A stretch of 64,000 nucleotides of DNA from contig OZ022256.1 in NCBI GenBank assembly GCA_963978905.1, positions 41,402,001 to 41,466,000 of the forward strand, given 5' to 3'. The translations under genes were made by a program, and so were the position numbers. Source of the stretch: Trichostrongylus colubriformis (lineage: Eukaryota; Nematoda; Chromadorea; Rhabditida; Trichostrongylidae). The notes beneath the pieces are model-generated. The model searched no databases, was not told the origin of the DNA, and worked only from the letters and a program-made list of their open reading frames with translations. Shown in pieces: positions 53,301 to 64,000 of the stretch. Positions within the stretch are counted from its first letter, which is position 1. The number at the start of each line of letters is the position of its first letter.

Positions 53301-53870
53301 CTCTCGGTGTCCTACTTGGTGCTTACAAAGCCCATGAGGTAGCTTTGCGCTATCAATATCAGTTCGAGAACACAGATGAGCTGAAGAATGCAATCGTTGA
53401 AGAGTAGAATGGTATCGTAGGAGAATTACTTCAGTCTAATTTTAGATACCAAATAGGCGATTTGATGTCATTCTTGGACAAAGAGGAGTAAATGCTATAC
53501 TTTTTACATGGGCTGCTAACATTGCTAGATTGTTTGTATTTCTCGGATCACCCTATAGATATACATAGATTGTGAAAAATGCAAAATCAAAGTTTTGCCA
53601 AAATATAGCAAAGAAAAATTAGATTATTCATGGTGAGGAACTTGCGAGGAATGCCAAAAAAATATTCAGTGCCTCTAATGCATCACAGCGAGTCACTGTG
53701 TGCTGTGTACTGTACTTAAGCTTCTGATACAAATTCTGAAATGCTAGAGAGGCATTTGAAGGGATTGTGCCCTTTCTCTAAGCCATGTTATGGTCTCCGA
53801 CAACGATGGAAAACTTGAAAAAATGGTTGTAATATATATTCACTGAAAAACCTAGTGGAAGATTTTGATA
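50370..53870. other. Region without a supportable gene
   Basis: 3.5 kb with only short frames. The longest (51251-51532 and 52786-53118, both plus) lack splice context and known domains. A 15-bp perfect hairpin (TATTTCGTCAACCCT and its complement) sits at about 51875-51922. I cannot support a gene here. Confidence 0.35.
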
Positions 53871-54155
53871 TTTTGATTTTTGATGACTGCCGTTTATCGC
53901 CGCAGCTCGCGACGCGAAAGTTACTACAAGGATGCTGAGTTATGGGCAGAAGCTTCGGTGTCGGATGGGAGTCGAACCCGCACTTCATCCTTTCCGGGGA
54001 TATGTGCTAATCCATTATACTACCGACACCCCTTTCACCTTAACTCAGCTTCTGGATGGTATATTTACCATAGCTTATCAGCACTCACACGTATAACGTG
54101 TCCCGTCCGACACCGAAGCTTTGCCCATAACTCAGCATCCTTGTAGTAACCCAGA
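53870..54155. repeat. tRNA-derived SINE 1, inverted pair
   Basis: A minus-strand copy (about 54032-53870) has a tRNA-like head: acceptor-like GGTGTCG and CGACACC pair, with TAGTATAATGGATTAGCACA and GCGGGTTCGACTCCC as box A and box B regions. Its tail runs GAAGCTTCTGCCCATAACTC to GCGGCGATAAACGG. A plus-strand head-end and tail (about 54095-54155, CCGACACCGAAGCTTTGCCC) faces it, so the two can pair. Confidence 0.65.
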
Positions 54156-54320
54156 GGAAGAATTATTTTTAAAAAACAGAGTTTCTTTATTCACTCATCT
54201 ATTTTATGCGCTTTTTCAGGTACTCACACCAGTGAGTTGATTTTATAAATGGTGAGCTTTACAAGGGTATAGTTTACCTAGAAAACAGTCATGTAAATTC
54301 TATGGACTATTAGGTTGTTG

Positions 54321-54583
54321 GGGCGGAGGTGGTGTAGTGACACGTGGCGCCCTCCCCACTCTCATGGTGCTGGCCAACCAAGCCTTCCATCCCTCCGGGG
54401 TCGGCAAATTGGTACCAGGATTGTCTGGAAGGATAAAAGCACTGACTTGTACATCGGCTGGCCACCGCAAGTCATTGTGTAGGCCACATCACATTCACCT
54501 GCCACCACGATTCTGAATGGAACTAGAATGTGCGGCGCATCCCAGAAAGGGATTGATTAACGCCAAAAACTTTATCCTTTTAT
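54321..54583 (+). repeat. SINE 2, copy 2, with 14-bp target duplication
   Basis: A 263-bp insertion beginning GGGCGGAGGTGGTGTAGTGA and ending AACTTTATCCTTTTAT, matching copy 1 at 41156. It is flanked by CTATTAGGTTGTTG at 54307-54320 and 54584-54597. That duplicated sequence is itself a mariner-type terminus (TTAGGTTGTTG), so the SINE landed in a mariner end. Confidence 0.75.
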
Positions 54584-54589
54584 CTATTA

Positions 54590-54950
54590 GGTTGTTGCAA
54601 AATATTCAGTCACTTTGAAAGGTTTTTAGAATTGAAATTTTCATCTGATATTTTCTCTTTTTTTCCTCAATAATGGGTTTAAAGTCTATGAGCCGTCGTC
54701 ATATCATAGACCTTTGCCTTTCACAGAATATACATATGTCCATAGGAATTTCAAATGGCTGCGGCGCATCTTGATGGTGTTCGGATCGCTCAACTTCTCG
54801 TGTTGCACATTGTTTGACTGCGTCAAATGTGGATGGTATTTTGCGAACGTCAGTTGCAGTGAAAGGACTATATAATGTGCCTCCTTTGAGCAAATTTCGA
54901 ATTCCTTAGGATTTTGTTAACAAGAGTTGCCGCGGAAGGATTGAATTCGG
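54590..54950. other. Probable mariner remnant
   Basis: Starts with a TTAGGTTGTTGCAAAATATT mariner-like terminus. The following 350 bp are open on the minus strand (ATREVERSEHHQDAPQPFEI) but no transposase motif is clear. Confidence 0.3.
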
Positions 54951-54967
54951 ATCTCAAAAATTTGAAT

Positions 54968-55140
54968 CTCGACAATTTTGATATTTTTGATATGTGATAG
55001 CTGCTGTTTATCGCCGCAGCTCGCGATGCGAAAGTTACTACAGGATGCTGAGTTATGGGCAAAAAGGATGAAGTGTGGGTTCGAGTACCGTCCGACACCG
55101 AAGCTTTTGCCCATAACTCAGCATCCTTGTAGTAATCCGG
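54968..55140. repeat. tRNA-derived SINE 1, rearranged copy
   Basis: A minus-oriented tail (TAGCTGCTGTTTATCGCCGC, GCTGAGTTATGGGCAAAA) runs directly into a plus-oriented head end and tail (GGGTTCGAGTACCGTCCGAC, ACCGAAGCTTTTGCCCATAA), giving a small inverted arrangement like that at 53870-54155. Confidence 0.55.
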
Positions 55141-57066
55141 ACAATGTTCTTGCTAGAATGACATGAACCATGCTCCCACGCTGGTATCTCGTAGCACTAT
55201 TAGTTTGCTAATATCAGTTATTGGTGAGAAACTTGAAATTCCAGCGAACGCTTAACACTGAGAACTGTTGCCATCAGAGAAATTTTTGGCTATCGCACTG
55301 CAGTGCCAGGTTCGCTGCGTATAAGACCTTTACACCTCTGCTTGCTGCTCACAGAAGAGGTGATTCTATTCCTTCACGCATCTCTGTGCATTTGGATCAC
55401 CTCATGGGTATCACCTTGGAGAATTGCCTTTCTCGCACGGGTGTTTGACATCCACTTCACCGAACTGTACGCCATGGTTTCTTGTTCGAGCTAAAGACTC
55501 CTTTGCTTCATTACAGTATCACTGACTTTGCCTAGCACTCGAATTCGTAGAAAGGAAAATTACTCTCGGAGTCATAGATGACATTTGAGCGAATCCGTAG
55601 CTTGTAATAAGGCAAATTCAGTACAAGGTACCTACTTTTCTCATCATGGAACCTCTGCATCGATAATTGTTTCAGTCTACTGTCACGCCAGCGAGCTCAC
55701 TAGGTGGAACTATTTGTGACGACAGTATGACGTCTTTTCTAAGGTTTCGACGAGATCGTCCTCTTCGAAGGCCTAAACCTGAACGATTTGAGAATTGTCC
55801 TCTACTCCGCCGAACCCTTCGTCGCTCTAGCGTTTCTGACGAGAATTTCGAGAATCAGCCAAAAGATGCAAGAGGAAGGAATGAACCTCAGAAGCGGTAG
55901 TGAACTGGGTGAGACCATTTTCGTTTGGTCCACCCTTGGTCAGATGATGCTAGCAAGTGGGTCATGTCAGGAAGCCCTTGTACAAAATTTACGGTCAGGA
56001 CTGTGATTCGCTGAAAGAGCAGGGATTACAAGACGATCACGAATGTACAGAAAGTCCAAACGAAAGAGACGGAACACGTTACGAATCCCTGATCCAAGCT
56101 TGATCCATTTCTTCTATCTGAATGTATTACTTACTGGATTCGGAGACTACCAGGAAAGAAGGAGTAGATTTATTGCAGAGTAGATCTACATACCATTAGA
56201 AAAAACATTCAGATATATTACATAAGAGAAAAAGTAGTTTCACGCACCTCAGGGGACCGGTCGAAACCATGGCCCTACGAATATCAGATTGAATAAGATA
56301 GCAAGAGGCAAAGTACAAGGTCGATTATTTGGATACATCTCTGGAAGTTTCTGCAGCACTAGGAATTCAAAGACTCAATTTGTATCCAAATAAGCGCGTG
56401 GGGCATATTTGCTGGACAACATTGAATCTGACCTGTACGGCAGCTTCAACCATGCATTTTAGTTAATGTTTTGATGGGAAGTTAAAGAGCACCGATTCAA
56501 AGCATCAAGTGTAGAGGCGATTGTAAAAGCACATCTCGCAGTACTTCTTCACTTCATTCGTGGCACAATCATGATTGCTCGACTTGATCATCGGAGCTCC
56601 GACTGGCTCGAGTGTACCATCTGCGCTTTTGCGGAACATCATTCGGGCCGTGAATCTCTTCTAAAGTATATCTGGATGGCGTCTGGAATGCCAAGCAACG
56701 ATACACTCTTGAGCACTTACTCGAATTCTGTCGGTACTTTTGCGAATGGGATAGACTTTCACACCAATCTCCAAATACTTCATCCCCAAGTCTTGGTAGG
56801 AAATTCGCGCTTTACGCCAACTGAAACGGACAGTGTTCAATAGGCTTATAGGATGGTCGAACGATGTACCATTACCAAATTTGTTCAATTCAACCAGCTT
56901 GAAATTTAAAAGTTGGACTGAAACTGTCCTCTTGAGCTTAGTGGAGCGACATTAAATTAATAGACGAACTAGAAAAAGACTGAACTTGATTTTTGAACAC
57001 ATCGGAGTCCATGCAGATTTGCGTTTAGAGGCAACGCTTGACGAAGTGCAGTGAATGCAGCTCACA
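55141..57066. other. Region with weak plus-strand coding signals
   Basis: 55303-55494 reads a hydrophobic stretch (LHLCLLLTEEVILFLHASLC) and 55670-55900 a polar C-terminal-like frame (SSVSDENFENQPKDARGRNE, then a stop). They might be parts of one membrane-protein gene, but no in-phase exon chain was built. 56571-56843 is open on both strands. Confidence 0.25.
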
Positions 57067-57070
57067 TATA

Positions 57071-57226
57071 GTCCATTTCGGAGCGCCTGACAGGGCGTGG
57101 CCTACGGACTTGAGTGAGTGGCGAGGTGACAGTATGTAGCGAGAATGAGAGTGTCTGGCGGGGTGAGAGAGTTTGATACACTCTCAATCAAGACCGTAGG
57201 TTACGCCCTATCAGGAGGGCTGTACA
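57071..57226. mobile_element. TA-flanked MITE, copy 3
   Basis: Begins after TATA with GTCCATTTCGGAGCGCCTGA, then CAGGGCGTGGCCTACGGACT, and ends near CGCCCTATCAGGAGGGCTGTA. Same family as 49926 and 50209. Confidence 0.65.
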
Positions 57227-57459
57227 CACTTACATCTGCGCGCCAACAATTGTGGCCTGTTCCCCATTTGTGTTGATTTTTCGTAGAGAACGCGTCAAAC
57301 CAACCTTTACCAAAGCAGAGCATCTCATTGTTAGAATGAATTAGCTAAACTCGTGCTGCTTCGGCCACGCTGGTTGGAATTCTTGTATTTTAAGTGCCAA
57401 GGAAAAGTTAAATCTCTATCGAGGAAATGACGGTATCGGGATATCCACGATTCGGGATT

Positions 57460-57600
57460 CTCAACGGATCGGCGTATCGGCGATTTTGGATATTTGCCAT
57501 AATGCATATGAACTGACGTGGTGGAGCGTGGCATGACTGAAAATTCCAAATCGCGGATAATCCGATTCGCCAATACGCCGATTCGCCGAAAATCCCATTC
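57460..57600. repeat. Imperfect inverted repeat rich in CGGCGTATCGGCGA
   Basis: GGATCGGCGTATCGGCGATT on the left pairs imperfectly with CCGATTCGCCAATACGCCGA on the right. It may be another non-autonomous element; ends not defined. Confidence 0.4.
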
Positions 57601-57701
57601 AGTGGGGTGTGAATTTTAACAATCTTAGTAAATCTTATCTTGGTGATCATCTTGACTACCGCAGCCGTTTTATACTCAACCATATGATCAAGATCGTCTG
57701 G

Positions 57702-58147
57702 TTAAAGGCACACCACGCGATAATCGAAGTGGTCCTTACCTTCTCAGGGCGGTAGACCCTTGGATGATTGTGAAGATTGCACCCTTTTTGCGGCGCCACG
57801 GCTCACCCCCTCCGCGCACGGCCTGGTCGATCTGAGCCGAATTGAGCCCACCGAGCCGAATCACACCCGGCTTAGACGAGAGGGAAACTTGCGATAAGAC
57901 AAGGCAAGGCAGTGATATCAAGGGCGAAGGTAGCTTCAACAAGGAAGACAGGAGATATCGTAGCATTCTGCGCGATATCATCGAGGAAAAGCTCTTCTAT
58001 AATATGCAATACTCGTACGAGCACTGAGGGCAGAGATTTTCGGTGGTTTGGAGGGGTTTTTATTCATTTTTAGTGGGTAAACCAGGGCCTCTACATCCTG
58101 AATTACGCGCGATAGATCTAACAATTTTTCGCGAGGTGTGCCTTAAA
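57702..58147. mobile_element. ~446-bp element with AAAGGCACACC inverted ends
   Basis: The left end TTAAAGGCACACCACGCGA matches the complement of the right end TCGCGAGGTGTGCCTTAAA. No transposase inside. The ends, like those of the element at 13125, start TTAAAGG, so the two families may use related transposases. A partial copy lies at 26693. Confidence 0.65.
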
Positions 58148-58148
58148 A

Positions 58149-59868
58149 TGAATTGCCTTGACTCACGAATCATGTAGTTTCGGGTTGAGCTGTAACAAGA
58201 ATATCGTGTATTCCGTGTTTCTACAATTTACATTTCAATACTATTGAGATGGAACTGACATTTTCCGAATTAACGGTCTGGAGAGTTATCGCTTTCAATG
58301 CGAGGGGCATGATGATATAAAAATAAGAAAATCTCAAGGCCTACCACTAGAAATGGGTTTCATATATTGCGCCTTCAGTCCAGCCTTATAATATCCTCTT
58401 TTAAGGAATCAGTGGGCCAGCTTTCTCCCTCAGGGAGTTACCAGTGGAACTTGCTTCCTTTGTTCTCTAATGATCCCTTTGCATAATGTGATCAGGAGAA
58501 CTAACGCAGCATGTTCGTAATAAAAGAATGTTGGAAATAAATGAAATATAAATATGAACATGAAATAGAATTCAAATGCAAAAAAAAATGTTTTTTTTTT
58601 GTTACAGCTCACTTATGTATGCATTGTCTTATACGGAGTGAGCGTATGTTTTCTATAAAATATAGTAGATAGGAGACCTAATGTACAGAGTGGGCGAAAG
58701 ACCTATCCAATGCTCACTCTTGCTCTCCTTCAACTCCTTGCTGAACCATCGCACCCAGAGAGTAAACTGTTGTTTTGTGAAGAAGTGGAGATTGCTCTAC
58801 TTTTTCCACGCAGTCATTGAGAAGGATTTCCGACTTCACGTACTCGAACATCTGTCCATATTCCTGGGTGTCGCTGGAATATCAAGTTTTGATGAATACC
58901 ACCTTTGCTTACATCATCGTTTCATTAGTGTCATCAGCACCGAATATCAAGACCTATTGCACTTGATCTTCTATTATATGAGCCGCTAACTTTGCGCGTC
59001 CGTTTCTCAGTGGGTTTGTCTATGGGTTTGTCGTATGTCTGTCCGTTCACAAGTTATTATGACTGAGGAATGATAGTGCAAAACAACCGCTCTAAGTAGG
59101 GAGAAACTGCAATTGTTGGAGTGTCATTGTTGGGCCATGTTATCGTAGTGATAGCACCTCTTCCTTGTAAAAATTTGCCGTCATTCTGCAGTGTGCTGAC
59201 GCCGCACTAGGTTTCGGCGCACTGTGGCGTGTAGGTATGTTGGGTTATCGAAGGAGCAGAGCCGTCGAACTAAATCGATCGCAGAATGGGCTATTCTGTA
59301 AATGAAAACGATTGCAATCTTTTTTCACAAGTCACGGCCGGCTCAAACAGCTCTCGTAAAGTAGGCAGAGGACTGGAAGCGGATACTGGACCTTACCATC
59401 ATAGAGTATGCTCTCCGAGTTAAATGACTAATGGGTGTGTGGCAATTGCAATTGGTCGAATTTTCGCTCTGCGGCGTCGCACTCGCGGCGCCGTCACTAC
59501 GACTTGCCGCGGTCGTTCGGAATTCCGTTCAAGGCGCAGCGGGATGGCACCGTGAAGGATCTTCAAAGATTGCAGGTTGAAAGTTTCGGAAGTTCTCTAT
59601 GTTGTTGCTGTTGCTGTTTCAACAGATAAATCTGCAAAGGACTGGCACGCGCCGCGGGCGGCCGCGCGAAAATCCGACCAATCGCCACATACCCGCACCA
59701 ATGGACGTGTAAAGTTGCCAATGCCGTGTCACGCGCAAGGTACGTCGCGTAGAAAAAACTGGTACTTTAATATTGCATCAATCCTACCCTATGTAATCTG
59801 CAAAGTATGAATGACAACTGTCTGTTTATCATGGAGTTCATGCCACTTCCTAGAAGTTACGGAGCCCA
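58149..59868. other. Region without a supportable gene
   Basis: 58681-58989 (plus) is open and reads HAVIEKDFRLHVLEHLSIFL, and 59435-59629 is GC-rich and open. Neither shows splice context or a known domain. Confidence 0.25.
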
Positions 59869-59920
59869 TCCTTTTAGAGATGATACTGGTACAGGATGGC
59901 CAGTATCATCTCTAAAAGGA
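59869..59920. repeat. Perfect 21-bp hairpin
   Basis: TCCTTTTAGAGATGATACTGG (21 nt, one unit above the usual motif length) is at 59869-59889 and its exact complement at 59900-59920, with the 10-base loop TACAGGATGG. The perfect pairing stands out from the surrounding sequence. Confidence 0.9.
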
Positions 59921-60260
59921 TAACTGATGACAACTGGATAAGTTTGATAATTAGTGTCGGGAGGCAAATATCACTGAGTTCGTTGCGCCTTTTTAGCTGC
60001 CCTTAGACCGATGGCACTCAAAAGTGTTACAGTGTCACAGGCGAGGTGATACGGCAGTGAAATCGATAGTGGGTGATCCAAATTAATAGCAACTGATATG
60101 GGCTGATAGTGGGCGTGTCGGTAGGTAAGCGTCAGCAAATTCGTTGCATCTTTTGATTGATAGTAGAGCTATGGAATTTCAAGTGATATGTGGGGTAGGG
60201 AGGGTATGTTAGTAGCGGGTGAGAGCAGAGTCAAGCGTGGCGCGCTTTCCCACACATCAC

Positions 60261-63200
60261 CTTTTACTAGCTGACAATTGTAATAAACAAACAAACTTCG
60301 TGTAGTCATCAGACTGCAGAGTTTTCTCATCCATGCAAAGGCACCATTGTGGAGGAATGTCAGCGTCGTCACATGACCGCCAAGTTGAATGCACATTTTG
60401 TAAAAGAGAAGCTCCAGCCACTGATCAATAATTAGTGAGGATTGTTCTGACTCATAGTTCAAAAATGAGCATACCTGCTTCCTCTTCCTTTGCCACCCCC
60501 AAACTGGTAACATATCCCTTCTTGGTTGTGTCTATGAAGGTCATATTGGCAAGGTCCATTAATGTCATACCGACATCTTTTGTAGTAACCAGTCTGAGTA
60601 TACAAAGAAATTCTGTGCCAATTTTCATTGCAAGACAAATCCCATGGCTGTAATCAACTGTGAGTAATGACACACAGGATTGATCGTTTAAACTTTCCTG
60701 TGGTAGGTAAAACATTTAATAACACTCCACGACTTCCTTGTGTAAAGTATTGATCTCAAAAGGTGATGACTGCGGGATTGTTGCTTGAACTTTTGATAGA
60801 TTTATTCCGTTCTCTCATAAACTTTGCGATGATTAGCAATTCTTTTTTCACATCCCACTATCGGATGAAATTACCCCTGGCATACTTCACGACAGTCAGC
60901 TAGTTCCATTCAGTTGAAGCGCGACGGCGAGTCATTTGACCCTAACACTACCCATTTTCAGCTGGTCACTCCCACTAAATTAGCCATATCTGGCTTATGA
61001 TGCAATCGTGTGGACGTACAGTGCATGGAGTCCAGCGTGGCAGAGGAGGCTTAATCCTTTCGGCTCTACCGGTGCCAATAGCCACAGCTAACTTCGGAGT
61101 TGTGCATAATCACCGCCGCAGCAGACATTAATTCCCACTGCTAGAGGTGCACAAAACCTTTACCTCCCCAATGTTGTATTGTACTCGCCATTTTATTGCT
61201 GTTTGCACCATAAGCATACGCTAACAAATGCAACGCTGAATCACGCTGGTCTCAGCAACCTGCTAGGTCGGTGTCGGTCGTTTTCCAAGTTAAACGAAAT
61301 AAATTCATGCTGTTGTCAAAAAAGTAAAGTAAGATGTTGCACAAGGACTAGATGCTACTTGGTCATGAGTCCCCGTTTGTTGACCCTTCCCCATGACCTC
61401 CTCAACTTAATGTACGCAATTGCCACCGACGGGTCTTACAAGGAAAGGTATTTTACTTCCCATGGAACTTTGAAATGAGACCCGGATGTATCGATAGAGC
61501 TCCGAATACTAATTATAACTGTGAAAACTAAAATTGCTAAATGGCATTCTGAAGTGAGTTATTTGCCTGTGACATCTCACTGGCGAGGCACTTTGCCACC
61601 AGCACGTCCGTTGCTGAGCCATCATGACTTACTGGTAATGTTCCAGATCTGCAGGATTGGGGTCGTGGGTGGTTGAACTTAGCAACGGCATGGTGGCTGA
61701 TGGTGAAGTGCCTTTCATGGGAAGTAAAATACCTTTCCGTGTAAGTGGAATAGTTTTTTTCAATTTTTTTTCGATGGACATCGCGAATGGCTTCACTATC
61801 TCAACTTGGCAGTTTGCAACTCTTGGCTAGGCTGTCAGCTGATGTGAGCCGAGCTGGAGAATTTGGAAAGGATTTGTTGCGATTCACAGCGGAAGTTGCC
61901 GAATGATTGGCATTCTGTGGATTGCCTCCTACACGAAAACGTGGAAGACCATTGTCGAGTTCTTCAAATATCTTGAATTTGCTTGCAATCATTTCTGCCA
62001 AAAGTCTGAAGCCCAGTTCAGTAATTGTGTATGATATCAGATTTGACAGTGTTAGACACTGGCCGATATATATAGGAACAGTGTGAAAAATGCAATGTTC
62101 CTCTTTACCTAACAAAGCGAAGAAATTGCTTCAAAACTTCTCATCATTAATGAAGAAGATGTTGTAATGGTTAATTTTCTTCACTTCCGACATACGCCCG
62201 GCGAAGGCAATTGCACACTTTTCTAGCTCCTCAGTTTATGGTCAAAAATGTTCCAAATTCGCTTTTTTATGATATTTACACGCTTACAAGTAATTAGCAA
62301 TAGAATTTTTTGTTATGGGGAAAAAATCAGGGCCGAGAGGGTTAACTGACTGCGATAAAATAGGGTAGCCGGAAAATCGCAACAGTGAAGCCAACGATGA
62401 TGTCTTCAAACATCGGAAGGACTGTTTGAGCGTGCGGGGTGGGTCTTCTTCTGAACTCACCTGTTTACATTGTATCCCATGCTGAGTCTTTGGTTAGGAT
62501 TCTTACGTAGAAATTTCTCGGGAAGTTTAATGGCAAACAGTGGTGATCGCTCTTCGACACGGGCTGTGAACTGTTCTCCCTTCACTCTGAATAGTGACCT
62601 GCTACTGAAACGGCAACAAAGTTACAGCAAATAAGGTTGCCATGATAAGCCAGATGTGAAGCTGTGAGCAGTAAGCTATGAAAATTAAATGTTATTCCTC
62701 ACCTTGGTGGGTTACCCCGACTTGACAAGAGCACTACGACAGTGTCCTCAAATAATCTATTCACTTTCAATATCTCAAGCGATGACCTGGAAGAGAATAC
62801 TGCTCAATAGGAATTGCATTGCAACTAGAGCATTTGAAGATGCTCCTGACCTTAATTCGGCGTCCAATAGCGAAAGATGCTCGAATCGTCCATTAGTGAG
62901 TGTTCTCATGTAGTGCATTGAAAAGTGACAGTGTTTCCTCACATGCAGTACAGTATTCTTCCAGTTTTCAAGGTACTCGTAAGATGCGATCTAAAATTAT
63001 GTAAATAGTAGAAATCTCAGTTGTGGCTTTCTCGGTACCATTTTAAAGGTTCATTCCATGTTCGGCAAGATAGGGCATTTTCTGGATCATCATCAGTAGA
63101 ACGTTTGGAAAGAGGTTTTCGCCATTCCGAAAGTGTGCACAGAGGTGCAATGTCACAGTCTTTTCTAGACGTTTTTCTGCCAGTGATGATCAAGCGAATG

Positions 63201-63402
63201 CCCTCCAAGTGAACGTTAAATGTGAAAAGTGGCTTTGTGTCATTCGTACTCACACGACCATCAGGTGCGCAGTAACCTCTTGTTGTTTGTCGCGTATAAG
63301 AGTAAAACGGTCGAAGATCGTGTTTAATGTTAAGGCTCATATTGCCAAGTAGTGAAGGAAAGTCACCAACTTCTTCGCTCAAGTATGTTAGGCATTGACG
63401 AT
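60261..63402 (-). CDS. DUF229 (sulfatase-like) protein, partial model
   Basis: Minus-strand exons 63402-63039, 62786-62703 and 62604-62461 join in phase. They read ... RTWNEPLKW, SSLEILKVNRLFEDTVVVLL, then SLFRVKGEQFTARVEERSPL and FAIKLPEKFLRKNPNQRL. This fits DUF229: the NTVVVLLSDHG-like strand (here SSRG replaces SDHG), the G-x-x-E-E-R-x-P segment and the LPxxF. Exons 60697-60475 and 60411-60261 also join in phase, and the last reads ASLLQNVHSTWRSCDDADIP, then PQWCLC, like the DUF229 'SLF..RSC..A.I..xWCxC' tail. The link between the two groups was not found; 62069-61801 (CLTLSNLISYTITELGFRLL) lies between them but out of phase. Family members are secreted or membrane proteins of unknown activity. 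Loss of the Asp-His pair could mean a non-catalytic or decayed copy. Confidence 0.5.
61435..61748. mobile_element. 314-bp element with ~29-bp inverted ends
   Basis: CTTACAAGGAAAGGTATTTT at the left continues to ACTTCCCATG, and its complement ends at 61748 (one mismatch). The interior resembles 26055-26290 in sand-1 intron 1. No transposase. Confidence 0.65.
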
Positions 63403-63526
63403 CTGAAAGCTACGGCAGACACTTGGACATGAGCTGAATTATGTGCAAGGTTATCAGAAGCGAAGCCTCTGCAGTAGAGAGCAAGTTTCAGCCTCACCTT
63501 CCTTAAAAATTTCAACAAAATCTAAG

Positions 63527-63848
63527 TTTATTCATTATCACGATGGGATAGCTCACGTTGATCATGAAATGATCACTGGGGAAGTAGTGTCGTTTTCTTT
63601 CAAACTAAAATTTTTCCTGGAAAATTACAAAAAAGTGGGAGCACGTCACACACCATTTGGAAGAGATTTTTCTGCTCTACCAAATGACACAATCAGTTTC
63701 TGCGTACGTCATAATGGGGCCGATTTTCAGGCTGGCGAAGTGCTTGGACAGTCAACAAAAATAGACCAAACCGGCAATTAATTGAAACACCATACTGTAC
63801 TTCAGGAATGTTCATCAGGTGTCCCCGTACTCAGCCCCGAGCTCCTCT
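63527..63848 (+). CDS. Unidentified plus-strand gene, two exons at the window edge
   Basis: 63527-63703 (59 codons, phase 0) reads FIHYHDGIAHVDHEMITGEV, then VSFSFKLKFFLENYKKVGAR and DFSALPNDTISFC before a GTACGT donor. 63806-63848 follows a CTTCAG acceptor and reads ECSSGVPVLSPELL before GTAAGT. The composition is clearly coding-like but I do not recognise the family. Without the first donor the frame would stop at 63779-63781. Confidence 0.4.
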
Positions 63849-64000
63849 GTAAGTTCCATCAATTGCTTGCTTGCGAAGTCATTTCGCTTGTTTTCCATAT
63901 TTGGTTTTTCCGCCACAACTCGGTGATTTTTGACAATTTCTCCTAATCAAGGTAAGAAAATTGTCTCAACCAATCAGTTGAAGGAGTGGTGAAACATCAA

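Noticed and set aside
53955..54032. Functional tRNA gene on the minus strand
   Set aside because: The acceptor and T arms look good, but the anticodon loop lacks the usual U33 and the sequence belongs to a repeated family with a non-tRNA tail, so it is called a SINE head.

Overview
The window is nuclear DNA of an animal, most likely a nematode, and probably a repeat-rich strongylid or other rhabditid. This is inferred from three host genes with short exons, introns that open with GTAAG/GTGAG and close with TTTTCAG-like acceptors, a likely DUF229 (sulfatase-like) gene, and a candidate start codon sitting directly on a TTTCAG acceptor as in trans-spliced nematode messages. Gene models were built by hand from splice signals, reading-frame phase and remembered protein families. 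No database search was possible.

Layout. 1-178: minisatellite. 0.5-7 kb: two decaying minus-strand copies of an unidentified multi-exon gene, flanking a degenerate Penelope-like retroelement (PLE) whose GIY-YIG endonuclease lies upstream of its reverse transcriptase (the Naiad/Chlamys arrangement). 7-11 kb: GC-rich island and Ty3/gypsy-like remnants (integrase core, integrase C-terminus, LTR ends) interrupted by a head-to-head inverted pair of truncated PLE copies. 11.4-14.8 kb: a hammerhead-bearing hairpin, a 446-bp terminal-inverted-repeat element and a long fold-back.

15.4-33.8 kb is the host-gene core: a WDR89 homologue on the minus strand, then a GRIPAP1/GRASP-1-like coiled-coil gene and a MON1/SAND-1 gene on the plus strand. 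Their exons join in phase to 406, 632 and 484 residues. SAND-1/MON1 acts in endosome maturation (Rab5 to Rab7) and GRASP-1 in recycling-endosome traffic, so the two head-to-tail genes serve related pathways. WDR89 is a WD40 protein of poorly known function. Introns hold hAT-type MITEs and other inverted-repeat elements.

33.9-44 kb: unassigned plus-strand exons, a minus-strand MADF-domain gene with a mariner and a SINE in its large intron, a second SINE and a second mariner. 44.0-47.6 kb: a nearly intact PLE (RT followed by C-terminal GIY-YIG) inserted with a 12-bp target duplication into a second copy of the 446-bp element. 47.6-60 kb: mainly repeats (fold-backs, TA-flanked MITEs, tRNA-derived SINEs) with a few weak exons. 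60.2-63.4 kb: minus-strand exons of a DUF229-like gene. 63.5 kb to the end: exons of an unidentified plus-strand gene.

The strongest unusual signal is the co-occurrence of at least three PLE lineages, one with permuted domains, together with hammerhead-ribozyme-like motifs at PLE ends and in a separate 300-bp hairpin.
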